From: Enterococcus raffinosus | GTDB taxonomy: Bacteria; Bacillota; Bacilli; Lactobacillales; Enterococcaceae | NCBI RefSeq assembly: GCF_018917525.1 | Contig: NZ_JAHLOS010000013.1 | Coordinates: forward strand, 40,623 to 104,622 | Direction of reading: 5' to 3' | Length of the DNA: 64,000 bases | Part shown: one piece after another, positions 63,938 to 64,000 of the stretch | How the letters are laid out: the number at the start of each line of letters is the position of its first letter | Numbering within the stretch: position 1 is the stretch's first letter | Notes under the pieces: model-generated | The model's database searches: none | Seen by the model: only the letters and a program-made list of their open reading frames with translations | What the model was told of the DNA's origin: nothing | Program-made: the position numbers and the translations under genes

Positions 63938-64000
63938 TTATTGTCGATCACTGATTCTAAATTCGTATCCAAGTACGTTCTTATAATATTCTGGATACAT
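63938..64000 (-). CDS. 3' end of an unidentified gene
   Basis: Twenty codons of open minus-strand frame before a TAA (MYPEYYKNVLGYEFRISDRQ if the edge codon is included), followed by the hairpin at 63890-63922. Too short to identify. It could belong to an inserted element or to an ordinary neighbour brought in by deletion. Confidence 0.35.
   Translation of the reverse strand: MYPEYYKNVLGYEFRISDRQ

Overview
The window looks like a chromosomal stretch of a low-GC lactic acid bacterium, most likely Enterococcus or a close relative. The basis is the combination of an agmatine deiminase pathway, a tagatose-6-phosphate (lacRABCD) pathway, several PTS operons, a WxL surface protein, a ChW-repeat GH25 lysozyme, and strong AGGAGG ribosome binding sites. 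No rRNA, tRNA, CRISPR array or complete insertion sequence was seen.

Layout. (1) 0-4.3 kb, minus strand: an UlaA-type PTS operon (EIIA, EIIB, EIIC) with a SIS-domain isomerase, a broken DapA-family aldolase and a KDPG/KHG aldolase that runs off the left edge. (2) 4.6-9.5 kb: an Rgg-type regulator, a GNAT acetyltransferase, and an AraC regulator divergent from a large Fe-S/FMN/FAD ene-reductase. (3) 9.6-12.2 kb: a 6-phospho-beta-glucosidase and a lipoprotein histidine phosphatase, each preceded by an RNA antiterminator (RAT) plus terminator. (4) 12.2-16.1 kb: a tandem-MerR regulator co-transcribed with a HelD-like helicase, and a DUF2922-like protein. (5) 16.6-23.2 kb: a cytoplasmic histidine phosphatase, a two-component system, an orphan WxL protein, a cyclophilin-like lipoprotein, a hexapeptide acetyltransferase divergent from a LysR regulator, and an isochorismatase-family hydrolase. 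(6) 23.3-28.5 kb: a complete licT-bglP-bglA operon ending in a second lipoprotein histidine phosphatase. (7) 28.5-31.3 kb: an EamA transporter divergent from a MocR/PdxR regulator, and a small membrane protein. (8) 31.5-38.8 kb: one operon with a response regulator, a histidine kinase, two FtsX-type permease/ATPase pairs and a membrane-anchored PASTA protein. (9) 39.3-45.5 kb: lacRABCD divergent from a galactitol-family PTS. (10) 45.6-48.4 kb: an AT-rich stretch with a GH25 lysozyme and a decayed gene. (11) 48.4-54.6 kb: a second galactitol-family PTS locus with a class II aldolase, two DeoR regulators and a PfkB kinase. (12) 54.7-56.7 kb: small metabolic genes. (13) 56.8-63.9 kb: the agmatine deiminase system with a duplicated carbamoyltransferase/permease pair around an RpiR regulator. 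The permease at the right edge has lost its N-terminal half.

How it works together. The region is mainly a carbohydrate and amine catabolism island. Several PTS systems feed phosphorylated sugars to dedicated isomerases, kinases and aldolases. Catabolite control is suggested by cre-like boxes that overlap or lie beside good -35/-10 elements at four operons. The beta-glucoside genes are also controlled by LicT-type antitermination. The least familiar features are the two phospho-beta-glucosidase/lipoprotein-phosphatase pairs, the two-component/double-ABC/PASTA operon, and the tandem-MerR/HelD operon.
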